From the NCBI GenBank assembly GCA_029269725.1, contig JARJHS010000001.1, forward strand, positions 744,001 to 808,000: 64,000 bases of DNA. The letters run 5' to 3'. Below, one piece after another: positions 55,950 to 64,000 of this stretch. This DNA comes from Pollutibacter soli. Its GTDB lineage: Bacteria; Bacteroidota; Bacteroidia; Chitinophagales; Chitinophagaceae. The position numbers were made by a program, and so were the translations under genes. How positions within the stretch are numbered: position 1 is the first letter of the stretch; the number at the start of each line of letters is the position of its first letter. Below the pieces are notes generated by a model. That model searched no databases. It was not told the origin of the DNA and worked only from the letters and a program-made list of their open reading frames with translations.

Positions 55950-56597
55950 TCACGGATTTCGCATGGTTGACAGTTGTCTTAAAGTGTAATAGAAGATTGC
56001 GTACATTGAGCCAAACAGAATTGTGAACCCCCAGGCTCTCGGATGATGAAAAGGTGCCATTATAGTGCTCATCGTATCATAAAATAATGGAACCGGATTT
56101 GTGATTATATCCCAGGTGTTGTATCGGAGGTACCGTCCAAGGTATATGCCATAACCTGTAAGGGCAAGACATACTATGACTATTAAATTCTGCAAATTTT
56201 TTTTGAAATAGATTGATAACCAATCTTCAATCATCATAATCGATATAAATCCGAGTAACAATCCGTTCCAGCTTGCAGATGTTACCAATAAAATATCTGC
56301 CCATCCCGGGAAATCCTTTCGTGGCTCATAATGAATCAGGTCGGTGATAAGGTAAGGAGCATTCGGGAGAAATAAGAGCCAGGAAACAAAGAAAAACGCG
56401 CTTAAGAGCAAATGCCAATTCCGTTTCAATAAAAGAGATGCAAATAGTACCGGAATGGAAGCCAGGAAAATGTTCCAGAAATAATTTGCGTAATGCAGAT
56501 TACCGGTAAAAAATATCCGGATAATCAGAATGACAAATGTAAACACCACCGACACCGATAACATCCGCAAAAGTGCATTGTATTTGGATTGTTTCAT
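55950..56597 (-). CDS. DUF1361 domain-containing membrane protein
   Basis: This 215-residue integral membrane protein has about six or seven hydrophobic helices and the DUF1361 signature FLPNAPYLITDLIHY near residues 77-91. A further conserved part is WDIITNPVPLF followed by the final helices. The molecular function of DUF1361 is not known. Its ATG overlaps the stop of dgkA (ATGA), so the two are translated in a coupled way, which suggests a role in membrane lipid or envelope maintenance. The protein is full length compared with the family. Nothing in the sequence points to a substrate. Confidence 0.85.
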   Translation of the reverse strand: MKQSKYNALLRMLSVSVVFTFVILIIRIFFTGNLHYANYFWNIFLASIPVLFASLLLKRNWHLLLSAFFFVSWLLFLPNAPYLITDLIHYEPRKDFPGWADILLVTSASWNGLLLGFISIMMIEDWLSIYFKKNLQNLIVIVCLALTGYGIYLGRYLRYNTWDIITNPVPLFYDTMSTIMAPFHHPRAWGFTILFGSMYAIFYYTLRQLSTMRNP

Positions 56598-56956
56598 ATC
56601 GAAAAAAGTTTAGGTAAAAAAATAATGATACCAACGATTGCACTGATCACTGAAGCCAGAAGAACAGCAGCTGCAGAAATATCTTTTACCTGGTTGATTA
56701 CAGGATGCAGATTCGGTTCTACAAGATCGCAGAGTTTTTCAATTGCTGTATTCAGCATTTCAGTTGCAAGAACAATGGAAATGCAAATCAACAGTACTAT
56801 CCATTCCATTGAGGATATTTTCAATAAAAATCCGGCGACAATTACACCCAATGCCAACAACAATTCAATTTTTCCATTTGTGTCTTTTCTGAAGAATAGC
56901 AGCAGGCCGTTAAAAGCATATCGGAAAGCATAAAAGAAGTTATAACTGCGTTGCAT
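56594..56956 (-). CDS. dgkA: Diacylglycerol kinase family protein (DgkA type)
   Basis: The 120-residue protein has three hydrophobic helices and the DgkA catalytic segment TEMLNTAIEKLCDLVEPNLHP followed by VKDISAAAVLLAS. These contain the conserved Glu, Asn and Asp of the family. DgkA-type enzymes phosphorylate diacylglycerol, or undecaprenol in some bacteria, at the inner membrane. The length is typical. The ATG at 56956 follows a gap of 126 bases from CreD. It is coupled to the DUF1361 gene by a four-base overlap. Which lipid is used cannot be told from sequence. Confidence 0.92.
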   Translation of the reverse strand: MQRSYNFFYAFRYAFNGLLLFFRKDTNGKIELLLALGVIVAGFLLKISSMEWIVLLICISIVLATEMLNTAIEKLCDLVEPNLHPVINQVKDISAAAVLLASVISAIVGIIIFLPKLFSI

Positions 56957-57027
56957 AGATTTATTTTTCTTGTCCGGGTAAAGTCGGTTTACTGACTAAA
57001 GTTAGGATATGCAGCAGTTGGGTTAAG

Positions 57028-57058
57028 AAACAACCTGCAAATGACATGCAGGCTGTTT
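57028..57058. terminator. Hairpin after the creD gene
   Basis: AAACAACCTGCA (57028-57039) pairs with TGCAGGCTGTTT (57047-57058), with one mismatch or wobble and a seven-base loop. On the minus strand it lies 24 bases after the creD stop codon and is followed by TTTCTT. It probably ends the creD transcript. Confidence 0.6.
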
Positions 57059-57082
57059 CGTGTGCTTCATGGGTTTTTAATA

Positions 57083-58894
57083 TCAGGCAGCAGCGGTTGA
57101 AAGTGTTTCCTTATTGTACCAGTTCACTTTTCTGCTGAAGTACATAGCAACGGCCAGGATGATGAATAGTCCGATACTTCCGATCAGTAATGCAGTATCT
57201 TCCAAACGGATGAGAACAAAGATGAATCCATAGAGTGTCGTCATGGCTGCACATAGAATTACTGACGGCATCAGTTTACGGAAATGCATAGCCGAATACC
57301 ATGTAATCAATGTAATTGTCGCAATGGCGGCGGCACCATAAGCGGAATCGAATTCGATGAACTCACTGAATGAAAGAAGTAAGGTGTAGAAAATCACCAG
57401 GGCCAATCCGATCAGGATATATTGAACAGGGTGCATTGGTCTTTTCTGCAACAGTTCAACAATAAAAAACAGGGCAAACGTAAGACCGATAACGAGTATC
57501 GCATACTTAACTGAGCGATCTGTCTTTACATACTGATCTGATGGTTGAAGAAGTGTTACACCAAATGCTAGTTTTTCGGGTTCGAAGCCAACTGAACTTA
57601 GTATGGTATTGAACGGAAGATTCGCTCTGTTAAATTTCCAGCTCGCCGTAAATCCTTTATCAGTGATTGTTCTTTCCGCTGGTAAATTGTTGCCATCAAA
57701 TGAGGGACTGTTCCAGTCGGAACTGAGTTCAAACGAACTGTTCCCGCTAAGAGGGATAAAATGTAATTGTTCGCTGCCTTTTATTTTCAGGGGCATTTTA
57801 AAACTGATGATTCCATTACTCAGATTTTTCAGATCTAACGGAGCAGAAAGGCCTGTTTTCGCAAGATCGTGGGAAGGCAGGCCCGGTGTAAATTCGAGAG
57901 AATTACCGTTGATTTCAGCAATAATTTTTTCTTCAATGCCTTTAAAGTCTGTCAGGCCAAAACAGATTTTTGTGTCATCCCAATCGACAAATTCAGCGGG
58001 AACATCTTTCGGTAGTTGAAATTTGATCTGGCCCTGCGATAACAGACTGGCATTATACAGCATCACTTTGTAAATCGATTTTTGCCTGATGAGATGTTTC
58101 ACATTTCCACTGATGCTGAGATCTTCGGGAATCAACCAGAAATGTCTTTCCTCAATTTCACGAACACCACGATCGTTTGTGACCCAGGCTTTGTAGGGAA
58201 CGTAAACAAACGGCCCGGAAATGGTTTGTGAAGAGGCCCACATATTGCTCACTTCAGTAACCACGGTCTCATTTCTTTTTTCTCTTTCAGAAACGAGGTT
58301 GTCGATCAGCAAAGTCGGGATCATGAGTACAACAATGAGACATGCAGTGATGATGGCTTTCATCAGGGGATTGGACTTTACAGGCTCTTGCGGTGCAGGT
58401 CGTTGTGCCTGCGGGTGTGATGTTTCCATATGTAATGTTTGTAAATAATTGATTGGAGCTGATAATGAGTTGAAAAAATTTCCGATGAGTGTAGCATTAA
58501 TAAATATTGCGAGTCTTGCACTTGAACAAAGTATCGCGCAGCACAAAAGAGCGGTCTTGAAAAAGTGAAAACCATCTTCGTGTTGCGAACTCAATGAGTT
58601 AAGCAGCACAGCTGCAGTGATGCCATACAAAAAACAGATTGTCATGCATAATATCAGGAAGATAAATGGCTTTCGATGGGAGTATGAAACTTTCCTGTTG
58701 ATCAGAAACAGTGCAATCAATAATATTGGAAGTACTGGTGATGATGCGATATACACCATGGGAAATACCAGCAGAGCAATGCTCCATTCGCCATCGAGCA
58801 TGAATTGCAACGATATCGAAAATAGTATGGATGAAAACAGGCAGGTCAGAAACCAAAGCCGTGCAACAATGCCTACAAGGTTCCAGTTTATCAT
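57083..58894 (-). CDS. creD: CreD family inner membrane protein with an extra N-terminal membrane domain
   Basis: The product has about 603 residues from the ATG at 58894; a TTG at 58918 is in frame but overlaps the putative operator. From about residue 156 (METSHPQAQRPAPQ) it is a standard CreD: one helix (LMKAIITACLIVVLMIPTLLIDNLVSERE), a large periplasmic domain (MWASSQTISGPFVYVPY) and four or five C-terminal helices. The first 155 residues add about four helices that ordinary CreD lacks. No stop codon separates the parts, so it is a fusion. CreD proteins are envelope-integrity proteins of unknown biochemistry. The gene follows a winged-helix regulator gene, which probably controls it. Confidence 0.85.
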   Translation of the reverse strand: MINWNLVGIVARLWFLTCLFSSILFSISLQFMLDGEWSIALLVFPMVYIASSPVLPILLIALFLINRKVSYSHRKPFIFLILCMTICFLYGITAAVLLNSLSSQHEDGFHFFKTALLCCAILCSSARLAIFINATLIGNFFNSLSAPINYLQTLHMETSHPQAQRPAPQEPVKSNPLMKAIITACLIVVLMIPTLLIDNLVSEREKRNETVVTEVSNMWASSQTISGPFVYVPYKAWVTNDRGVREIEERHFWLIPEDLSISGNVKHLIRQKSIYKVMLYNASLLSQGQIKFQLPKDVPAEFVDWDDTKICFGLTDFKGIEEKIIAEINGNSLEFTPGLPSHDLAKTGLSAPLDLKNLSNGIISFKMPLKIKGSEQLHFIPLSGNSSFELSSDWNSPSFDGNNLPAERTITDKGFTASWKFNRANLPFNTILSSVGFEPEKLAFGVTLLQPSDQYVKTDRSVKYAILVIGLTFALFFIVELLQKRPMHPVQYILIGLALVIFYTLLLSFSEFIEFDSAYGAAAIATITLITWYSAMHFRKLMPSVILCAAMTTLYGFIFVLIRLEDTALLIGSIGLFIILAVAMYFSRKVNWYNKETLSTAAA

Positions 58895-58901
58895 ATTTAA
58901 A

Positions 58902-58924
58902 AGTACTTTGTAATTCAAAGTGTA
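58902..58924. promoter_or_regulatory. Inverted-repeat operator candidate upstream of creD
   Basis: TACTTTG (58904-58910) and CAAAGTG (58916-58922) form an inverted repeat with a five-base spacer, nine bases upstream of the creD ATG. It matches the site at 59906-59924 in sequence and spacing. It may also serve as a -7 promoter element. Confidence 0.65.
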
Positions 58925-58938
58925 ATGGCAAAAAAATA

Positions 58939-59286
58939 TTACCCGATATTTTTGATCATTTGTTCCAGTGCATCAAGATGGGATTTAAATGCTTTTTCAC
59001 CCGATTTTGTTACGGAATATAATGTGTTTGTTTTTCTACCAATAAATCCTTTCTGCACCTTGACATACGCGTTTTCTTCGAGTGTTTTCAGGTGACTAGC
59101 GAGGTTGCCATCTGTAACCTGGATAATTTCCTTTAGTTCATTGAAGTTAACAGATGGATTCACCATCAGGGCGCTCATAATTCCAAGGCGTATCCTGCTG
59201 TCAAAAACTTTATTAAGATTTTCAATCGGATTCTTCATCGATACAAATCTATATTCCGTTTGGTCAGCTGTTTGTTTTTCTTTCAT
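58939..59286 (-). CDS. Winged-helix transcriptional regulator (creD operon)
   Basis: The 115-residue protein is a small winged-helix DNA-binding protein of the kind that accompanies CreD in Bacteroidota. The core is FDSRIRLGIMSALMVNPSVNFNELKEIIQVTDGNLASHLKTLEENAYVKVQKGFIGRKTNTLYSVTKSGEKAF, where GNLASHLKTLEE is the recognition helix and the later GRKTNTLY is the wing. The frame starts at 59286, overlapping the previous gene by 23 bases; an ATG at 59238 (MKNPIENLN) gives a more typical N-terminus and a 25-base gap. It probably binds the two inverted repeats next to the starts of the membrane protein gene and creD. Effector unknown. Confidence 0.88.
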   Translation of the reverse strand: MKEKQTADQTEYRFVSMKNPIENLNKVFDSRIRLGIMSALMVNPSVNFNELKEIIQVTDGNLASHLKTLEENAYVKVQKGFIGRKTNTLYSVTKSGEKAFKSHLDALEQMIKNIG

Positions 59287-59899
59287 ATTTCCACCACATG
59301 GCTACTCCGTATAAAATGTGCATCACACCAAAACCAACTGCCCAAAAATAAATTCCATTCTGTGGAGTAAGCCATAAAGATATAATACCAAGAAGGATTT
59401 CTGCGTAACCAAGAAAACGTATTTCACCAAGAGTGTACTTACTGCCATTTACTAACGCCAGACCATAAATGATTAATGATGATCCTGCAATCATTTCATA
59501 TTGTTGTACATCGAGCAATTTGAGAATGATAAAACCACCGGCAGCCATTGGCAACAATGTATTCCAGACCAGACGTCTTGCTGCGGTACCCCAGATAGGA
59601 ACGCCTTCTCTTTTGCTCCTTAAAAATGTGAAAAAAAATGCAGTAACAGTTGCCCCGATAAGAACAAGTGCAGCTATTGTTATCAGATCCTTCTGCAGGC
59701 ATTCCATGCAGGCATCAGGAGACTGGATTTCTTTATTGTAAAAGTCCCTGATTCGCTGTAAGGCTACTCCCGCCCCAATCAGTGCACAGGTGCCGGCAGC
59801 AATACCACTCCATCCGCTCAGACTTATAAAACGGCTGCTTCTTTCCATCATTTTCCGGATATCCCTGAGGGCTTCCAGATTTTGTTGCGTGGTCGACAT
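59264..59899 (-). CDS. Six-helix membrane protein of the creD operon
   Basis: The 211-residue product has about six transmembrane helices (SLSGWSGIAAGTCALIGAGVA; LITIAALVLIGATVTAFFFTF; LLPMAAGGFIILKLL; MIAGSSLIIYGLALV; YAEILLGIISLWL; YFWAVGFGVMHILYGVAMWW) after a short polar N-terminus. No domain of known function is recognised. It is the first gene of the operon, its end overlapping the regulator frame by 23 bases. An inverted repeat lies 7 bases upstream of its ATG. It may act as a membrane sensor for the regulator, which is inference from position only. Confidence 0.75.
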   Translation of the reverse strand: MSTTQQNLEALRDIRKMMERSSRFISLSGWSGIAAGTCALIGAGVALQRIRDFYNKEIQSPDACMECLQKDLITIAALVLIGATVTAFFFTFLRSKREGVPIWGTAARRLVWNTLLPMAAGGFIILKLLDVQQYEMIAGSSLIIYGLALVNGSKYTLGEIRFLGYAEILLGIISLWLTPQNGIYFWAVGFGVMHILYGVAMWWKYERKTNS

Positions 59900-59903
59900 T
59901 TAA

Positions 59904-59926
59904 AGTACTTTGAAGTACAAAGTAAG
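59904..59926. promoter_or_regulatory. Inverted-repeat operator candidate at the head of the creD operon
   Basis: TACTTTG (59906-59912), spacer AAGTA, CAAAGTA (59918-59924): a perfect 7-bp inverted repeat seven bases upstream of the first ATG. The second site of the same form precedes creD. Confidence 0.7.
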
Positions 59927-60087
59927 TGGAAGATATCCTGATTAGCAAATAATCGCCGGTATTTTTATCAGCAAATTGAAAAATTTTGCAAAACCAGGGA
60001 ACATGAATTTCTGAAACCGGGCGATACTTTTTCAGATCAACCGCAGCAGGGTTATTATTTTACAAAAGACATGACAGGCTTATCTAA

Positions 60088-60126
60088 CGTCAAAGGCTAC
60101 TGCACTTAACTGCAATAGCCTTTGAC
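60088..60126. terminator. Long hairpin after the second giant T9SS gene
   Basis: CGTCAAAGGCTA (60088-60099) pairs perfectly with TAGCCTTTGACG (60115-60126), and TGCA words inside extend the stem. It lies 25 bases after the stop codon on the minus strand. No U-run follows, so it may stabilise the 3' end rather than terminate. Confidence 0.6.
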
Positions 60127-60150
60127 GAATATTAGTGTTAATGCCCGGTT

Positions 60151-63100
60151 CTAATTTACCACCAGCCTTGCATGTCGTTTTGTACCGTTCTGATCGATTT
60201 CAACGATATAGGTGCCAGGCCTGAGTGAAGGTGGCAGTCGGAAACTCATGATCGTGCGTGTGCCACGTTCAATCTTTAACCCGCGATAAATTTCAGCACC
60301 CTGTACGGTGAGGATCCTTATTGAAATTGTTTCATTCGGACTTTTCAGTGGGAATTCCATAAACACGAGACCGGTGGTCGTATTCGGGTTCGGATAAATC
60401 AGGAACGCTGATGATTCCAGGTTGAATACCACTGAACGAACAACGGAATAGCGTATTATTCCATCAGTGCTGTGCGTTTTCAGCCTGTAGTATGATATTC
60501 CTTTGAACGGACGTATATCAACATACTCACCTGAATGTTGCGTTTTTCTTGCTGATGGTTCAATCGTTTCGAGTTCTTCAAATTGAATGCCATCCGGTGA
60601 ACGTTCGATTGTCACCGCCCCCGTTTGATCTTCCGGGAGGTTTTTCCAGCTCAGCTTCACTTCGTCGGCAGTTAGTATTGCATCAAATGATGCATCAGGT
60701 GCGGCTATACGTGTACTGCTGTTTGGAATGATCTCAATCGCGCAGACTTTCGCATTATTCGTGACAGTGGTGAACGCGATATTCAGCGTTCCGTCGGTTA
60801 CCGAAATGTTACTAAAGGTTTCGACTTTTGCAGTGTTTGCACCAGCCTGAGCATATATGTCGTAATTGCTAAGCGTTCCTTTACCATTTTCAATATTCAC
60901 ATTGAACTTACGTGAATTGCTGGTAGTGAAATAGGTCTCGGCAAAATGCAGCTTAACTGTGTAACTGCCATTCGTCACAGGCACTGCATAATTGAAATTG
61001 CCAAATCGCTCAGTCTGGTAAAGGGCATCATCCACTGTGCCATTGATGGCAACTGAACCATAAGAATAAGAGGTGCCACCACTGAAGTTTTTATCTGCCG
61101 CCCAGCTCCTTCCACTCAGGGTTACTGCAGGTCCTCCGCTGTTGATGAGAATAGAATTTGCTACAGGCGCACTGGTCACCGTTACAACAAATTCATCTTC
61201 TGCAAACAATCCCTGCGCATCCGTTGCCTTCACTTTGATATTCGCAGAACCTGTAATATTTGCTGCAAATGTGAGTGTAAGGTTTGTTCCGTTGAACGAT
61301 GTACCGGTCACTAAAGCAGTATTGGTATTGCCACTTATGCTTAGTACGAGATTAGCTGCCCCTCCATCATCGTTGAAAGTATTGGCAACAGCTACTACCA
61401 GGCTCGCTGTATTAACGGTTACTGATTTATCTGTTATTGCATTTGCAATTATTGGAGCTGAATTGGCAGCAGAATTTACTGCTACGTTGAATTCATCTTC
61501 CACAAATAATCCCTGTGCATCTGTGGCACGCAGTTTAATGGCCGACATACCCGTCTGGCCGCTTGCGATGTTGAGCGTAAGATTGGTGCCGTTGATTGAA
61601 GTACCGGTAATCAGTGTTGTATTCGTGTTACCTGTTATACTATAGGTCAGATTGTTTGCTCCGCCATCATCATTGAAAGTATTTGAGAAGGCTACAACAA
61701 GACTTGGAGTGTTCACCGTTACCGATTTATCAGTGATCGCATTGGCAACCACGGGCGCTGTATTTGTTGGTCCGCCCGAATTGCTGAGAATCTCGATCGC
61801 ACTGACCTTCGCATTGTTCGTAACTGTGGTGAAATTGATATTGATCGTTCCATCAGTTAAGTTGACATTGAACTGCTCTGTAGTTGCAGTGTTGGCGCCT
61901 ACTTTTGCATGTATATCATAGCTGGACAACACGGTTTGCCCTTCAATGGTAACATTAAACTTGCGCGAATTATTCGTCGTGAAATAGGTCTCGGCGAAAT
62001 GCAAAATTACCGTATAGCTGCCATTGGTTAACGGTATCGAATAATTGAAATTGCCGAACCGTTCCGTCTGGTAGATGGCATCATTGGTTGTTCCCGCAAT
62101 TGCATTACCCACTGAATAAGTCGAACCACCGCTGAAGCTGTTATCAGCTCCCCAGGTCTGACTATTAAATGTCACTGCCGGGCCACCAGCATTGATCAGT
62201 TTCACGACAGTGCCCGGGCCTCCGCCGGTCATAGTAACAATAAACTCATCTTCCACAAAAAGACTTCCTGCATCTGTCGCTCTGAGTTTGATGGTTGAAG
62301 AGCCAGTCTGACCGGAAGCTATGGTGAGCGTAAGATTGGTACCGTTTATCGAAGTATTTGTGATCAGGGATGTATTCGTATTTCCTGTGACACTATAAGT
62401 CAGGCTGCCAGTACCACCATCATCACTGAAAGTATTCGCAAAGGCAACAACCAGGCTTCCGCTGTTTATCGCCACTGATTTGTCCGTAATAGCATTCGCT
62501 ACCGTAGGCGCCGCATTGGCGGCAGAATTTACAGCTACGTTGAATTCATCTTCCACAAATAATCCCTGTGCATCTGTGGCACGCAGTTTAATGGCCGACA
62601 TACCCGTCTGACCTCCTGCTATTGTGAGCGTCAGATTCGTACCGTTGATGGAAGCATTGGTGATCAGCGATGTGTTGGTATTGCCTGTTACAGAGTAAAC
62701 CAGACTGGCTGTTCCTCCGTCATCAGAGAAAGTATTTGCAAAGCCAACTACAAGGCTTGGCGTATTCACCGTTACCGATTTATCTGTTATTGCATTTGCA
62801 ATTACGGGAGCGGTATTTGCTGGCCCACCGGTATTGCTGAGGATTTCAATCGCGCTGACTTTTGCATTGTTCGTGACTGTGGTGAAGTTGATATTGATCG
62901 TTCCATCAGTCAGGTTCACATTGAACTGCTCAGTTGTGGCAGTATTCGCTCCTGCTTTCGCATGGATATCATAGTTGGACAGAACGGTCTGCCCTTCTAT
63001 CGACACGTTGAACACCCGTGCGTTGTTTGAAGTGAAATAGGTCTCAGCGAAATGAAGTATCACGGTATAACTACCATTCGTTAACGGTATAGAGTAATTG

Positions 63101-64000
63101 AAGTTTCCGAACCGTTCTGTCTGATAAATCGCATCGTTGGTTGTTCCGGCAATTGCATTGCCCACTGAATAAGTTGAACCACCACTGAAGCTGTTATCGG
63201 CTCCCCAGGTTTGTCCATTGAAAGTAACCGAAGAGCCGCCTGCGTTGATCAGTTTCACTGCAGTACCGGTACCACCGGTTACAGTTACGACGAACTCATC
63301 TTCCACGAAAAGACCTCCTGCATCAGTTGCTCTCAGCCTGATGGTTGATGATCCGGTCTGGCCTGCCGCTATTGTCAGTGTAAGATTTGTACTGCTGATC
63401 GAAGTGTTCGTGATGAGTGAAGTATTGGTATTGCCCGTAACACCAAAGTTCAGGTTGCCTGCACCTCCGTTATCAGTGAACGTATTCGAAAACGAAACTA
63501 CCAGGCTTGCTGTATTCACGGTCACTGATTTATCGGTGATCGGATTTGAAACAACTGGCGCTGAATTGGACTGACTTACCGACACAATGAATTCATCTTC
63601 CACAAACTGACCCTGAGCATCTGTAGCTCTCAGCCTGATGGTCGATGCGCCCGTCATGCCAGAGGCAATATTCAAAGTAAGATCAGTGCCGTTTATTGTT
63701 GTTCCTGTTATCAGAGCTGAATTACTATTTGCAGTTACACTATAGGAAAGATTGCCCGGCCCGCCATCATCAGAGAAAGTATTGGCAAATGAAACCACCA
63801 CATTTGGCGTATTTGCATTTACATTCTGATCAGAAATTGCATTGGCAACTTGTGGCGCTGGATTTGACGGATCTGAAACAGTCACTAAAAATTCATCTTC
63901 CGCAGTCTGGCCACTTCCATTCGTTGCTTTAATTTTTACCAGGCTGGTACCGGTTGAATTTGAAAAATTAAGGGTAAGAGTAGTGCCATTAAAGGATGCG
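60151..64000 (-). CDS. Giant Ig/malectin protein with T9SS sorting domain, N-terminus beyond window
   Basis: The frame is open to the window edge (1283 codons visible); the GTG at 63885 is internal (EDEFLVTVSDPSNP), so the true start lies past 64000. Visible order from the edge: a partial Ig-like domain, two Ig, malectin 1 (INAGGSSVTFNGQTWGAD), two Ig, malectin 2, two Ig, malectin 3 (INSGGPAVTLSGRSWAAD), FN3-like, and a T9SS type A sorting domain (YPNPNTTTG ... GTYIVEIDQNGTKRHARLVVN). Modules of two Ig plus one malectin repeat every 1,053 bases (351 codons) with near-identical DNA, a sign of recent duplication. It is a paralogue of the gene at 49043. It is predicted to be exported to the surface and to bind carbohydrate; no catalytic domain is visible. 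Confidence 0.9.
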   Translation of the reverse strand, partial: ASFNGTTLTLNFSNSTGTSLVKIKATNGSGQTAEDEFLVTVSDPSNPAPQVANAISDQNVNANTPNVVVSFANTFSDDGGPGNLSYSVTANSNSALITGTTINGTDLTLNIASGMTGASTIRLRATDAQGQFVEDEFIVSVSQSNSAPVVSNPITDKSVTVNTASLVVSFSNTFTDNGGAGNLNFGVTGNTNTSLITNTSISSTNLTLTIAAGQTGSSTIRLRATDAGGLFVEDEFVVTVTGGTGTAVKLINAGGSSVTFNGQTWGADNSFSGGSTYSVGNAIAGTTNDAIYQTERFGNFNYSIPLTNGSYTVILHFAETYFTSNNARVFNVSIEGQTVLSNYDIHAKAGANTATTEQFNVNLTDGTININFTTVTNNAKVSAIEILSNTGGPANTAPVIANAITDKSVTVNTPSLVVGFANTFSDDGGTASLVYSVTGNTNTSLITNASINGTNLTLTIAGGQTGMSAIKLRATDAQGLFVEDEFNVAVNSAANAAPTVANAITDKSVAINSGSLVVAFANTFSDDGGTGSLTYSVTGNTNTSLITNTSINGTNLTLTIASGQTGSSTIKLRATDAGSLFVEDEFIVTMTGGGPGTVVKLINAGGPAVTFNSQTWGADNSFSGGSTYSVGNAIAGTTNDAIYQTERFGNFNYSIPLTNGSYTVILHFAETYFTTNNSRKFNVTIEGQTVLSSYDIHAKVGANTATTEQFNVNLTDGTININFTTVTNNAKVSAIEILSNSGGPTNTAPVVANAITDKSVTVNTPSLVVAFSNTFNDDGGANNLTYSITGNTNTTLITGTSINGTNLTLNIASGQTGMSAIKLRATDAQGLFVEDEFNVAVNSAANSAPIIANAITDKSVTVNTASLVVAVANTFNDDGGAANLVLSISGNTNTALVTGTSFNGTNLTLTFAANITGSANIKVKATDAQGLFAEDEFVVTVTSAPVANSILINSGGPAVTLSGRSWAADKNFSGGTSYSYGSVAINGTVDDALYQTERFGNFNYAVPVTNGSYTVKLHFAETYFTTSNSRKFNVNIENGKGTLSNYDIYAQAGANTAKVETFSNISVTDGTLNIAFTTVTNNAKVCAIEIIPNSSTRIAAPDASFDAILTADEVKLSWKNLPEDQTGAVTIERSPDGIQFEELETIEPSARKTQHSGEYVDIRPFKGISYYRLKTHSTDGIIRYSVVRSVVFNLESSAFLIYPNPNTTTGLVFMEFPLKSPNETISIRILTVQGAEIYRGLKIERGTRTIMSFRLPPSLRPGTYIVEIDQNGTKRHARLVVN
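61480..63250. repeat. 1,053-bp internal tandem duplication (Ig-Ig-malectin module)
   Basis: Matching words stand exactly 1,053 bases apart: GCTACGTTGA at 61481 and 62534, and TTGATCGTTC at 61841 and 62894. Between them long stretches are nearly identical. The length is 351 codons, so the frame is kept. Confidence 0.85.

Overview
The window is chromosomal DNA from a member of the Bacteroidota, most likely a Chitinophagaceae-like soil or aquatic glycan degrader. The evidence is a SusC/SusD pair, two giant cell-surface proteins with type IX secretion (T9SS) C-terminal sorting domains, a BatA/MoxR envelope operon, a lipoprotein cytochrome of the PVC type, Tat-type exported oxidoreductases, few Shine-Dalgarno sequences and several TTG/GTG starts. 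The 64 kb look like resident genome: no transposase, phage gene or CRISPR array was seen, and the mobile-like sequences are short palindromic repeats only.

Layout. (1) 1-2.7 kb: TrmN6 tRNA methyltransferase, a LYS1/alanine-dehydrogenase-like oxidoreductase, two palindromic repeats and tRNA-Leu(CAA). (2) 2.7-8.8 kb: an exported Gfo/Idh/MocA oxidoreductase, a HEAT + double-DUF1080 (3-keto-glycoside hydrolase family) protein and a secreted SGNH esterase. (3) 8.8-10.1 kb: a gene-poor stretch with decayed coding remnants, then msrA. (4) 10.4-17.1 kb: a complete six-gene ebo operon (EboA, TatD-like EboB, UbiA-like EboC, dehydroquinate-synthase-like EboD, EboE, phosphodiesterase-like EboF) followed by a membrane-anchored haem-binding protein. 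(5) 17.9-27.0 kb: a small polysaccharide-utilisation-type locus: AraC regulator, divergent PhyH dioxygenase, TIM-barrel glycosidase, SusC, SusD. (6) 27.3-42.7 kb: a long leftward gene series MoxR - DUF58 - BatA - DUF4175-like - GATase-like membrane protein - TldD2 - TldE2 - TldD1 - TldE1, with a divergent DUF4159 gene at its head and five 140-bp tandem repeats between the two TldD/TldE pairs. (7) 42.9-48.8 kb: a FUSC-type membrane protein, then a lipoprotein with beta-propeller, HEAT and cytochrome c parts and an exported TIM-barrel epimerase. (8) 49.0-64.0 kb: two related giant Ig/malectin T9SS proteins (the second cut by the window edge) flanking DUF1361-dgkA and an operon of a six-helix membrane protein, a winged-helix regulator and CreD.

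How the parts may work together. Regions 2, 5 and 7 supply pieces of an oxidative (3-keto) glycoside route and a TonB-dependent uptake system; the malectin-rich giants could bind carbohydrate at the cell surface. The ebo operon is the best candidate for an under-described metabolite-handling system: all six genes are intact, yet no biosynthetic cluster for its cargo is visible nearby. The MoxR/BatA/TldDE series couples an AAA+ chaperone system of the envelope to two tandem TldD/TldE protease pairs whose TldD members carry signal-like N-termini. The creD operon carries two matching inverted repeats just upstream of two start codons that look like operators of its own winged-helix regulator.
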